The notes below the pieces were generated by a model. It was not told the origin of the DNA and searched no databases. It was given only the letters and a program-made list of their open reading frames with translations. A stretch of DNA of 31,474 nucleotides from JBIOJB01 sp044450465 (GTDB lineage: Bacteria; Chloroflexota; Dormibacteria; Dormibacterales; Dormibacteraceae), in contig JBIOJB010000025.1 in NCBI GenBank assembly GCA_044450465.1, positions 1-31,474 of the forward strand, written 5' to 3'. Each line of letters begins with the position of its first letter. Position 1 is the stretch's first letter. The position numbers and the translations under genes are program-made. Positions 1-7,873 of the stretch are shown piece after piece.

Positions 1-848
1 ATCTGCTTGGTGAGCTGAGCCCGCACGTCCCCCACCCCCCAAACCCCGTCGAGCGAGGTCTTCATGTTGCGATCGGTGAGGACATAGCCGCCCTCATCGT
101 GGTCGACGTGGACCTTGAAAAGTCCGGAGTTCGGCACGAAACCGATGAAGATGAAGACGCCGCCCACGGGCAGCTCCTTGTCGTGCCCATGCTGCTCGTA
201 TCGCACCACGCGAACCTTGCCGTCCCCGCCGATCTCCTTGACTCGCGCGTCGAAGATGAACTCGATCTTCGGGTTGGCGCGCGCGCGATCCACCAGGATC
301 GGCTGGGCCCGAAGCTCGCTTCGCCGGTGCAGGATGTAGACGCGAGACGCGTAGCGGGTGAGGAACTCGCCTTCCTCGACTGCCGCATCCCCACCGCCGA
401 CCACCGCGAGCTCCTGGCCTTTGAAAAAAGCTCCATCGCACACCGCGCAGTAGCTCACTCCGCGGCCCCAGAACTCCTTCTCGCCCGGCACCTCGAGGTA
501 CCTCGGCAGGCCGCCCGCGGCCATGATCAACGCCGGCGCCCGCAGCTCGTCACCTGACTCGAGGCGGACGACCTTTGTCGAGCCGTCCAGGTCGATCTCC
601 TTAACCGGCTCGAAGTCACGCACCTCGACCCCGAACTTCCGCGTGTGGTCCGCCATCTTCGTGGCGAGATCGGAACCGAGGATCGACTCGAACCCCGGGT
701 AGTCCTCGACGAGCTCCGTGTTCAGCAGCTGCCCGCCAAGCGGTCCGCGCTCCACGATCACGGTCTTGAGGTTCATACGAGCCGTGTAAAGGCCGGCCGC
801 AAGCCCGGCGGGGCCGCCTCCCACGATGATCACGTCGTATTCGTTCAT
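1..848 (-). CDS. trxB: Thioredoxin reductase (partial, C-terminus outside window)
   Basis: FAD/NADPH-dependent reductase expected to pass electrons from NADPH to thioredoxin in the cytoplasm. The translation begins MNEYDVIIVGGGPAG, the N-terminal FAD dinucleotide fold. The redox-active pair is CAVC at about residues 134-137, followed by a second dinucleotide fold (GGGDAAVEE, about 151-159) and an HRR motif for NADPH binding. About 282 residues are visible of the usual 310-320; the reading frame is open at base 1, so only the C-terminal FAD-contact region is missing. The start is ATG at 846-848. It lies 60 nt downstream of the fixX-like gene on the same strand, so the M20 peptidase, ferredoxin and reductase may be co-transcribed. 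Family assignment is secure; the native thioredoxin partner is not in the window. Confidence 0.95.
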   Translation of the reverse strand, partial: MNEYDVIIVGGGPAGLAAGLYTARMNLKTVIVERGPLGGQLLNTELVEDYPGFESILGSDLATKMADHTRKFGVEVRDFEPVKEIDLDGSTKVVRLESGDELRAPALIMAAGGLPRYLEVPGEKEFWGRGVSYCAVCDGAFFKGQELAVVGGGDAAVEEGEFLTRYASRVYILHRRSELRAQPILVDRARANPKIEFIFDARVKEIGGDGKVRVVRYEQHGHDKELPVGGVFIFIGFVPNSGLFKVHVDHDEGGYVLTDRNMKTSLDGVWGVGDVRAQLTKQ

Positions 849-908
849 CTCATCAACTCGAATAGCCCCAGGGGCGCTCCGTATTCCGGTGGGCCCTCAG
901 ACGCCGGG

Positions 909-1196
909 CTAGCCGTGCTTGTACTGGGCGCCAAACCCTCCGCGAGGGGTCTGGCAGGCGATGTTGTCGTAGGGGCAGCCGATCGAGCAGGCCCCACATT
1001 CGATGCAGTTGCCGAAGCTAACGAGGGTTTTGCCCTGCTCGGCGTTCCATTCGTATACGCCCGCCGGGCAGAAATGCGTGCAGTACTTGCCCTCGCACCT
1101 GGTGGCGCAGACGTGCTGGTCGACGATCTCGATGTGCGGTTTTCCGGTGTCCTCGATGTACTTGACCGTGAAGAGCTTGTCGCTGAGCTTCTCCAT
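909..1196 (-). CDS. fixX: FixX-like ferredoxin
   Basis: A 95-residue ferredoxin-like protein. It has an N-terminal cysteine group (CATRCEGKYCTHFCPAGVY) and a C-terminal 4Fe-4S motif, CIECGACSIGCP, followed by the FixX signature NIACQTPRGGFGAQY. FixX proteins carry electrons with FixC/ETF-quinone oxidoreductase, fed by the FixAB electron-transfer flavoprotein. No fixA, fixB or fixC is present here. The start ATG (1194-1196) shares one base with the M20 peptidase stop (TGATG), indicating translational coupling. An upstream extension in this frame exists but lies inside the peptidase gene and is rejected. The family call is firm; the electron partner is unknown. Confidence 0.88.
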   Translation of the reverse strand: MEKLSDKLFTVKYIEDTGKPHIEIVDQHVCATRCEGKYCTHFCPAGVYEWNAEQGKTLVSFGNCIECGACSIGCPYDNIACQTPRGGFGAQYKHG

Positions 1197-2554
1197 CAGG
1201 CGGCTCCAAATCGCTCCCACACGCGGCACATCAAGCGGACGGTGTTGATGTAGTCGGCGGCGTGGATGTTCTCGTTGGGTGCGTGAATTCGGTTGTCGGG
1301 CCTGCCGACGCCGACGGGGAGCACCGTCGGGATCCCGAGGTCTGAAACGACCGGGTTCATCGGACCCGTGGCAGGCATGAACGGCCACAGGATCGGCTTG
1401 CCGTAGAGGGCGTCGACGCAATCGATGACCGTCTTCGCGACGGCGGAGTCTGGGTCCGACCTCGCCGGCTTCTCGGCATCGCTCCAGACGATCTCGACCT
1501 TCTCAAAGCCGTGCTTGTCGAGATGGCGGCGCAGCTGCTCCAGCACGTCGCGCGGGTCCTGGTCAGGTATGAGCCGGAAGTCGAGCTTGGCGGTCGCCTC
1601 CGCGGGCAGCACCGTCTTTGATCCTGGGCCCTGGTAGCCGGTGGTGACGCCGGCGATGTTGCACGTCGGCGTGAAGAGCATCTGCTCGATCACCTTGTCC
1701 GGGGCGGGCGACCGCACCAGCTTCTCGAACCCGACCAGCTGGCGGCGCTTTTCGACCTCCGGATCGATGGTCGCCATCATGGCTCGGTCGGCAGAGGTGG
1801 GCGCGATCACCTTGTCGTAGAAACCATCGAGCTTGACGTTCATGTTCTGGTCCCGAAGGCTCGCCAGCGCACCGATCATGTACATCGCGGCCGACGGATA
1901 GACGGAAGCAAAACCCGAGTGCTGGTCGAAGTCGAGCATGCGGACCCTCAGCTGTACGTAGAGAAGACCCCGGCATCCGAACTGCAGCGTGGGCCGGCCC
2001 GCGTCGTCAAAGGAGGTCCCTGACTCCCACAGGCAGCCGTCGGCTCCGAGCTTGGAGGCGTGATCATGCGCGATCTTCTCGAAGCTCTTCGACCCGATCT
2101 CCTCCTCACCCTCGACCAGAAACCGCAGCGTGACGGGCAGCTCGCCGAGATGCTTGAGCGTCTCGAGGGCGTGGATCCGGGCCATCACGTCCGACTTGTC
2201 GTCGGCGACCCCCCTCGCGAAGATGCGGCCATCCTTCTCCACCGGCTCGAAGGGTGGCGAGTCCCAGAGGTCGATCGGGTCCACCGGCTGGACGTCGTAG
2301 TGCTGATAGAGGAGGAGCCTCCGCCGGCCCGCCCCCGAGACCTCGGCGTAAAGAGCGGGCATACCCCCCGCCTCAAGGGTCTCGACGCGGTCCGTGAATC
2401 GCGAGAGCCTGCCTGCGAGCCAATCTCGTGCGGGCTTGACAGCGTCCTGGCCGTGGTTGGAGATGCTGGGAAAAGAGCAGAGCTCTTTGAGCTCGTCGAT
2501 GAACTGGCGGGAGTGCTTCTCGATGTAAGTGTCGACTGCGCTGGTCGAGATCAC
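1196..2554 (-). CDS. M20 family metallopeptidase (dipeptidase/deacylase)
   Basis: A 452-residue M20 (ArgE/DapE/CPG2 clan) zinc hydrolase, probably a cytosolic dipeptidase. Seen: the metal/catalytic motif YQHYDVQP (His85, Asp87), the bridging aspartate in RGVADDKSD (about 118), the catalytic Glu pair in VEGEEEIGS (about 150-152), a central dimerisation (lid) domain at about 200-320, and a late region containing PTVLPVGVGRPDNRIHAPNE with the C-terminal metal-ligand His. The length is normal for the family. The start is GTG (2552-2554). A TACGAT hexamer (minus strand, 2561-2566) sits six bases upstream and there is no ribosome-binding site, so the mRNA is probably leaderless. It heads a likely operon with fixX and trxB. 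The substrate cannot be read from sequence. Confidence 0.93.
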   Translation of the reverse strand: MISTSAVDTYIEKHSRQFIDELKELCSFPSISNHGQDAVKPARDWLAGRLSRFTDRVETLEAGGMPALYAEVSGAGRRRLLLYQHYDVQPVDPIDLWDSPPFEPVEKDGRIFARGVADDKSDVMARIHALETLKHLGELPVTLRFLVEGEEEIGSKSFEKIAHDHASKLGADGCLWESGTSFDDAGRPTLQFGCRGLLYVQLRVRMLDFDQHSGFASVYPSAAMYMIGALASLRDQNMNVKLDGFYDKVIAPTSADRAMMATIDPEVEKRRQLVGFEKLVRSPAPDKVIEQMLFTPTCNIAGVTTGYQGPGSKTVLPAEATAKLDFRLIPDQDPRDVLEQLRRHLDKHGFEKVEIVWSDAEKPARSDPDSAVAKTVIDCVDALYGKPILWPFMPATGPMNPVVSDLGIPTVLPVGVGRPDNRIHAPNENIHAADYINTVRLMCRVWERFGAA

Positions 2555-2560
2555 GATGCC

Positions 2561-2570
2561 ATCGTAACCT
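2561..2570. promoter_or_regulatory. Overlapping back-to-back -10 elements (candidate bidirectional promoter)
   Basis: The ten bases read ATCGTAACCT. On the minus strand the first six give TACGAT, six bases before the M20 GTG. On the plus strand the last six give TAACCT, eight bases before the DUF255 GTG. The two hexamers share TA, and the start codons are only 24 bp apart. No clear -35 is visible on either side. Promoter function is inferred from spacing alone. Confidence 0.4.
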
Positions 2571-2578
2571 TGTCTCCC

Positions 2579-4267
2579 GTGTCAGACGAGAAGGAGGAAG
2601 CGGCCGAGTTTCACTTCTCGCCCCGACCCAATCGGGCCTCCGAGATCAAGTGGCGAACCTGGTCTGAGAGCTCATTTGATGCGGCGCGGCTGAGCGGCAA
2701 ACCGATTCTCCTTGCCATCTCGGCGGTGTGGTGCCACTGGTGCCACGTGATGGACGAGACGACCTACTCGCATCCGGGGATCATCGACCTGATCAATCGC
2801 GAGTACGTCCCGATCCGTGTCGACAACGACGTGCGGCCCGACATCAACCAGCGCTACAACATGGGCGGCTGGCCGACGACCGCCTTTCTCTCCTCGTCCG
2901 GCGACATCCTGACGGGCGCCACCTACATGCCGCCCGAGCAGATGGCCGACAACCTGACGAAGGTCGCCGGGTACTACCGGACGCATCAGGCCGAGATCGC
3001 GAGCCGGATCCTCGAGTCACGCTCGAGGTCGCGGCTATCGATGGCGCGCAGCGCGGGCGAGCTCGACCCAACTTTGGTGGATACCGTTCTCGGCGCGGTT
3101 ACCAGCTCCTACGACCCCGAGTACGGGGGATTCGGCGGCGCGCCGAAGTTTCCACAGAGCGAGGCGATCCTGCTGCTTCTCGAGCAGGCGCAGCTGCGGT
3201 CCGATCCCGCGCTCAGGAACATGGCCGTGCACACGCTCGAGCAGATGGCGGGCGGAGGCACCTACGACCAGGTCGAGGGCGGATTCTTCCGCTACTCCAC
3301 CACCCAGGACTGGAGCGTGCCCCACTTCGAGAAGATGCTCGAGGATCACGCGGGGCTGGTCGCGGGCCTTGGGCTTGCCGGCCTGGGAGGCGTGCTCGAC
3401 CGGACCACCGGATACCTCGACCGCACCTTGAGAGATGAGAGCTCCGCGCTCTACGCCGGCAGCCAGGACGCCGACGAGGACTACTACGGCAGGGACGCCC
3501 AGTCCCGCTCGCAGCTTGTCCCTCCCTTCGTGGACCGCCGGGTGTACACGGCCTGGAACTCTGCGCTGGCCGTCGCGTATCTCGACGCCGGGCTGCGCCT
3601 GGACAGACCTTTACTGCGCGAGCGAGCCGCCCCGCTCATCGCGAGTCTGTTTCGTGACGCCTACCGAACCGGAGAGGGCATGAGCCACACGGCCGGAGCC
3701 GGCGGCCAGCTCGCCGACCAGGTCTGGTCGATGTGGGCCGCGGCCAGGGCTTACCAGGCCGGCCTCGGGAGCGACTGGCTGGCCATCGCCGCGGACCTGG
3801 CCTCGCACCTGGAGCAGCGATATGCCGACCCCGGCCCGGGTGGGTTTTTCGACCGGGCCGGAGACCAACAGCTTGGAAGGCTTTCGGATCCGATCAAGCC
3901 GCTGGTCGAGAACTCGATCGCTGCGATGGCGCTTATAGAGCTGGACACGCTGGCCGGCGATCCGGCCGCGAAATACCGCGAGAGCGCGCGCCGCGCGCTG
4001 GAATCCGTCGCCGGACTGCCCCGTCAGTACGGGCTCATGGCCGCGGTTTTCGCGCGGGCGCTCGACCGGCTGCCGCACGCCATCAAGGTGTCAACGCGCA
4101 ACGCGGATCTGGCGCGAGCCGCGGTGCTGGCGCATCCGTACGCCGTGATCGACCCGTCCGGCGACGATCGAGCCGTCGTGTGCTCCGGCACCATATGCTT
4201 GGCCCCGGTGTCGACTCCGGCAGAACTGAAGGACACTTTGCTGGATATCGCAAGCACGCGTGCCTGA
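2579..4267 (+). CDS. DUF255 thioredoxin-fold / six-hairpin protein (YyaL/SPATA20 family)
   Basis: About 562 residues from GTG 2579. An N-terminal thioredoxin-like DUF255 domain begins FHFSPRPNRASEIKWR and contains the CxxC motif WCHWCHVMD, then INREYVPIRVD and GGWPTTAFL. An alpha/alpha six-hairpin domain with GGFGGAPKFPQ, VPHFEKMLED and SQDADEDYY follows. Family members are usually about 650-700 residues. Here the stretch between SQDADEDYY and RRVYTAWNSALAVAYL looks shortened by roughly 70 residues. The frame stays open upstream to 2060, but that part is antisense to the M20 gene and is unlike the family. The stop overlaps the next start by 8 bp. The biochemical role of the family is not established. 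Confidence 0.85.
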   Translation: MSDEKEEAAEFHFSPRPNRASEIKWRTWSESSFDAARLSGKPILLAISAVWCHWCHVMDETTYSHPGIIDLINREYVPIRVDNDVRPDINQRYNMGGWPTTAFLSSSGDILTGATYMPPEQMADNLTKVAGYYRTHQAEIASRILESRSRSRLSMARSAGELDPTLVDTVLGAVTSSYDPEYGGFGGAPKFPQSEAILLLLEQAQLRSDPALRNMAVHTLEQMAGGGTYDQVEGGFFRYSTTQDWSVPHFEKMLEDHAGLVAGLGLAGLGGVLDRTTGYLDRTLRDESSALYAGSQDADEDYYGRDAQSRSQLVPPFVDRRVYTAWNSALAVAYLDAGLRLDRPLLRERAAPLIASLFRDAYRTGEGMSHTAGAGGQLADQVWSMWAAARAYQAGLGSDWLAIAADLASHLEQRYADPGPGGFFDRAGDQQLGRLSDPIKPLVENSIAAMALIELDTLAGDPAAKYRESARRALESVAGLPRQYGLMAAVFARALDRLPHAIKVSTRNADLARAAVLAHPYAVIDPSGDDRAVVCSGTICLAPVSTPAELKDTLLDIASTRA

Positions 4268-6344
4268 GAGCCGCCGCCATTTCGGACGCCGGGTCAATAG
4301 GGCGCTTGACGACCCAGGCCTTCAGCGAGCGCTGGTCGAAGCGATGACCGGGCTGCGCGCCCGCCGCGACCGGGCTTTCGAAACCTATGACTTCGCCCTG
4401 GGCCAGGCGGACCTGAAAGCGCGACGGCTCGCCAACCTCGACCGGCTGCCTGAGCTGCGAGAGCAGTTCCAGCAGAGGCTCGAGGCCGTCGGCGGCAAGG
4501 TGCATTTGGCGAGGGACGCAGCCGAGGCGCGCGAGATCATTGGCCGCATCTGCCTCGATGCCGGCGCCGGGCTCCCCTCGGGCCGGCGGACCGTCGTGAC
4601 GAAGGTCAAGTCCATGGCGGGCGAGGAGATCGAGATCAACCCCTACCTTGAAGGCCTCGGCCTGGAGGTCGTCGAAACCGATCTGGGGGAAAGGATCGTG
4701 CAGCTGACGCACACCCACCCCTCCCACCTCATCGCCCCCGCGATCCATCTCACAAAAGAGGATGCGGCCAGGGTGTTCGGAACCGAGCCGACCGTCGAAG
4801 CCATCCAGCTGCGGGCTCGCGAGTCGCTTCGGGCCAAGTTCATCGAGGCCTCAGTCGGCATCAGCGGCGCCAACATCGCGATCGCGGAGACGGGAACGAT
4901 CGTCATCGTGACCAACGAGGGCAACGCAGATCTGACCACCACCCTACCCCCCGTTCACATCGCCCTATTTGGGATCGACAAGCTGGTTGCAACCCTGGAA
5001 GACGCGGTCGCCGTCATGCGCATGCTTCCGCGCAGCGGGACCGGTCAGCTGATGACGAGCTACGTGAACTGGATCACCGGTCCGTCGCGCTCGGCGGACA
5101 TCGAGCAGTCGCTGACCATCGGCGTCCATGGTCCGCGCGAGATGCACTGCGTGATCATCGACAACGGCCGCGAGGAGATGCGCGCGGACCCTCTCTTCCG
5201 TGAAGCGCTGACCTGCATACGATGCGGAGCCTGCTCGAACGTGTGCCCGCCGTTCATGGCGGTCGGGGGACACCAGTTCGGGCACATCTACACCGGGCCG
5301 ATCGGCCTCGTGCTCACGCCGTTTCATCACGGCATGCAGGCGGCGGACCTCCCCAACAGCCTTTGCGTTCAGTGCAACGCCTGCCAGCAGGTCTGCCCGG
5401 TGGACATCCCGCTGCCCGCCCAGATCCTCGAGCACCGACGCTCGGGCCGCAAGTCGCTGCGCAAGAGGGCGCTGCTCAACGTCTGGAAACGGCCCGAGCT
5501 GGCCGACCGGCTGATGCGCACGGCGGCGCCGCTGACCGGCCTTGTGCCCGGATCTCCGCGGCTCGCGCGAGTGCCGTATCGGGATCGGGCTGCGGTCGTG
5601 GTGTCGGCGGGAGAGCCGCTCACCATCTTCGCGTCATGCCTGGTCGACCGGGTCTTGCCTCAAGCCGCGGTTGCGCTGGAGCGCCTCGCGACGGCCGCCG
5701 GCTACAGGGTTGGGTTTCCCAAGCAGCAGTGGTGCTGCGGGCTGATCTCCGCCAATGCGGGAGACTTCGGGGCCGGCGCGGAGATGCTGACGCGACTCAT
5801 GGCGGCCCTTGGAGATTCCGAGGGTCTGATCGTGACCCCGTCGGCCTCGTGCTTCGGCGCCGTGACGCTCGATTCGGGCACCTGGGGCGCCACGACCCCC
5901 AAGGGCCTCCTGGCGCGATTCCGCGACTCGACCCGGTTCGCCCTGCAGACCCTCGAGGAGCGGCCTGATCTGGTGGGCGGTGCGCCACCCAGGACGCGGA
6001 TCGCCTATCACGACTCCTGCCAGTCGCTGCGCCAGCTGGGCTTGAAGTCTGAACCGCGTCGCCTGCTCGAGCTTGCCGGCTACGAGGTGGTCGACCTCCC
6101 GGACATCGCCGCCTGCTGCGGGTTCGGCGGCACGTTCAGCCTGGAGTGGCCAAAAGTGGCGGACCGCCTGGCGCAGTGGAAGCTGGAGGCCATCGCCAGC
6201 ACAGGCTGCTCGGTGGTCGCGTCTGACAACCCCGGCTGCCTCATGCACATCGAAACCGCGGCACGGCGGCGCGGCCTCGTCCTTCGAACCGCCCACGTGC
6301 TTGAGCTGGTCGCGGAGCGTCTGCAGCCAGGAGCCGGGTCCTAA
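4260..6344 (+). CDS. Fused LutB-LutA type iron-sulfur oxidoreductase
   Basis: A 694-residue protein joining two parts usually encoded by separate lactate-utilisation genes. The N-terminal 300 residues match the LutB/LldF LUD (DUF162) domain, with NIAIAETGTIVIVTNEGN near 205-222. Two 4Fe-4S motifs follow, CIRCGACSNVCPP (about 319) and CVQCNACQQVCPVDIP (about 369). The C-terminal third carries the CCG cysteine-rich repeats of LutA/GlpC/HdrB-type subunits: WCCGL (about 491), HDSCQSLR (about 583) and ACCGFGG (about 619). Expected role: cytoplasmic or membrane-associated oxidation of L-lactate or a similar 2-hydroxyacid, passing electrons through Fe-S centres. No lutC is adjacent. It starts at GTG 4260, inside the end of the DUF255 gene, so translation is probably coupled. 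The substrate is inferred from the family only. Confidence 0.88.
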   Translation: MPESRRHFGRRVNRALDDPGLQRALVEAMTGLRARRDRAFETYDFALGQADLKARRLANLDRLPELREQFQQRLEAVGGKVHLARDAAEAREIIGRICLDAGAGLPSGRRTVVTKVKSMAGEEIEINPYLEGLGLEVVETDLGERIVQLTHTHPSHLIAPAIHLTKEDAARVFGTEPTVEAIQLRARESLRAKFIEASVGISGANIAIAETGTIVIVTNEGNADLTTTLPPVHIALFGIDKLVATLEDAVAVMRMLPRSGTGQLMTSYVNWITGPSRSADIEQSLTIGVHGPREMHCVIIDNGREEMRADPLFREALTCIRCGACSNVCPPFMAVGGHQFGHIYTGPIGLVLTPFHHGMQAADLPNSLCVQCNACQQVCPVDIPLPAQILEHRRSGRKSLRKRALLNVWKRPELADRLMRTAAPLTGLVPGSPRLARVPYRDRAAVVVSAGEPLTIFASCLVDRVLPQAAVALERLATAAGYRVGFPKQQWCCGLISANAGDFGAGAEMLTRLMAALGDSEGLIVTPSASCFGAVTLDSGTWGATTPKGLLARFRDSTRFALQTLEERPDLVGGAPPRTRIAYHDSCQSLRQLGLKSEPRRLLELAGYEVVDLPDIAACCGFGGTFSLEWPKVADRLAQWKLEAIASTGCSVVASDNPGCLMHIETAARRRGLVLRTAHVLELVAERLQPGAGS

Positions 6345-6363
6345 TCGCTACGCTTAATCAAAC

Positions 6364-7866
6364 GTGAAGGTAAGCCTGGCCGGGACACGACCATCCGACA
6401 CGGCTCTCGATGCCCTCGCCATACCGGTGGCGGCGGGCCGTCCGCTTTCCGGGCCTTCGCTGGAGCTCGATCGCAAGATGGGTGGCTTGCTTTCCGAGAT
6501 GCTGGCCGGCGCCGAGTTCAGGGGCGAGCTGTTCGAGCTGACGTCGATCCCGACCCAGAACACGATCCAGGCGCGCCGGGTGATCCTCTACGGGGTTGGC
6601 GCACTCGCCGATCTGGACGGTCAGCGCCTGCGCGCTGCGCATCACGAGCTCGTGCGCGCGGCTCGCCGGCGCCGCTACCGGCGGCTCGGCGTCCTTTGCG
6701 CCGACCCGCTCGACACCGACAGCCTGAAGGCGGTCGTCGAGGGCTGCGTGATGGGCACCTTCGAGCGCCGCTCACGGCAGACCTGGTCCGACGCCGGGCC
6801 TGAATCGGTCGACGAGCTGGTGCTTCTCGGTTTCGGGCTCGGGCGTGAGAGAGAAGTGGTGGCCGCGCATGAGAACGGTGACGCCACGAACTTCGCCCGT
6901 GTCCTGCAGAACGCACCGCCGAACGAGCTCACGCCGTACGTCCTCGCCCAGGAGGCGACCCGGATCGCCGAGCGCCATCACCTGGAGCTTGAGGTTCTCG
7001 GCCCCGAAGAGCTTCGCGCGGCCGGGTACAACCTGCTGCTCGGAGTGGCTTCCGGCTCATCCCAGCCGCCACGCCTCATCACGCTCCGCCACCCCGCGGC
7101 GGCCGCGGCCGGTGGCGGCCCCGCGAACCGGCCGGTGCTGGCGCTGGTCGGCAAGGGAATTACCTTCGACAGCGGGGGCATCTCCCTGAAGAACCCCGAA
7201 AACATGAGCCAGATGAAAGCGGACATGGCCGGCGCGGCCGCGGTCCTGGCGTCGATCGACGTGATCGCGGCGCGAAACCTTCCGCTCGACGTGCTGGCCG
7301 TGGTGGCCGCGACAGAGAACATGCCGGGCCCGTCAGCCCAGAGACCGGGTGACGTGGTGGTGAGCGCCGCAGGCAAGACGGTGGAGGTTGTCAACACCGA
7401 CGCAGAGGGCCGCCTCGTGCTGGCGGACGCCCTGACGCACGCGCTTCGCAAGGGCGCCACTCACGTCCTCGACCTCGCGACCCTGACCGGGGCCGCCACC
7501 ATAGCGATCGGGCACTCGGCCAGCGCCGCCGTCAGCAACGACGACGGGTTCTGGTTGCAGGTGGCCGGCGCGGCCCTTGCGGCCGGCGATCGCGTGTGGC
7601 GCCTGCCGATCATTCCCGACCTCAAGGTACTGCTGCAGAGCAAGATTGCGGACCTCCGCAACGCTGAATATGGGGAGGCAGGTTCGATCCTGGGAGGGAT
7701 GTTCATCGGCGAGTTCGCGGGCGGCAAACCCTGGGCGCATCTCGACATCGCCGCCTCGAGCTGGAACACCAACCTCGAGCTGACGACAGTGATTCGCGGA
7801 CCCAGCGGCGCCGGCACCCGAATCTGCATCGAGCTGGCGGAACTGATGGCCCTCGCCGCGAGTTAG
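6364..7866 (+). CDS. pepA: Leucyl aminopeptidase (M17)
   Basis: A 500-residue cytosolic M17 aminopeptidase that removes N-terminal residues from peptides using two divalent metals. Seen: the metal-binding block GKGITFDSGGISLKN (Lys about 264, Asp about 269), MKADMAGAAAVL with the second Asp, and the signature NTDAEGRLVLADAL near 344-357, which holds the remaining ligands and catalytic Arg. The length and the separate N-terminal macrodomain-like region fit the family. GTG 6364 is used as the start, 19 nt after the LutBA gene and 7 nt before dxs, suggesting a single transcription unit. M17 enzymes can also bind DNA or process Cys-Gly; nothing here separates these roles. Confidence 0.95.
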   Translation: MKVSLAGTRPSDTALDALAIPVAAGRPLSGPSLELDRKMGGLLSEMLAGAEFRGELFELTSIPTQNTIQARRVILYGVGALADLDGQRLRAAHHELVRAARRRRYRRLGVLCADPLDTDSLKAVVEGCVMGTFERRSRQTWSDAGPESVDELVLLGFGLGREREVVAAHENGDATNFARVLQNAPPNELTPYVLAQEATRIAERHHLELEVLGPEELRAAGYNLLLGVASGSSQPPRLITLRHPAAAAAGGGPANRPVLALVGKGITFDSGGISLKNPENMSQMKADMAGAAAVLASIDVIAARNLPLDVLAVVAATENMPGPSAQRPGDVVVSAAGKTVEVVNTDAEGRLVLADALTHALRKGATHVLDLATLTGAATIAIGHSASAAVSNDDGFWLQVAGAALAAGDRVWRLPIIPDLKVLLQSKIADLRNAEYGEAGSILGGMFIGEFAGGKPWAHLDIAASSWNTNLELTTVIRGPSGAGTRICIELAELMALAAS

Positions 7867-7873
7867 AGCTAAC

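Noticed and set aside
2060..2578. In-frame N-terminal extension of the DUF255 gene
   Set aside because: It is antisense to the M20 peptidase gene, has no family similarity, and would place the start far from the promoter-like spacer.
2672..6296. Long minus-strand ORFs opposite DUF255 and LutBA
   Set aside because: High-GC shadow frames; the plus-strand proteins carry full family motifs.
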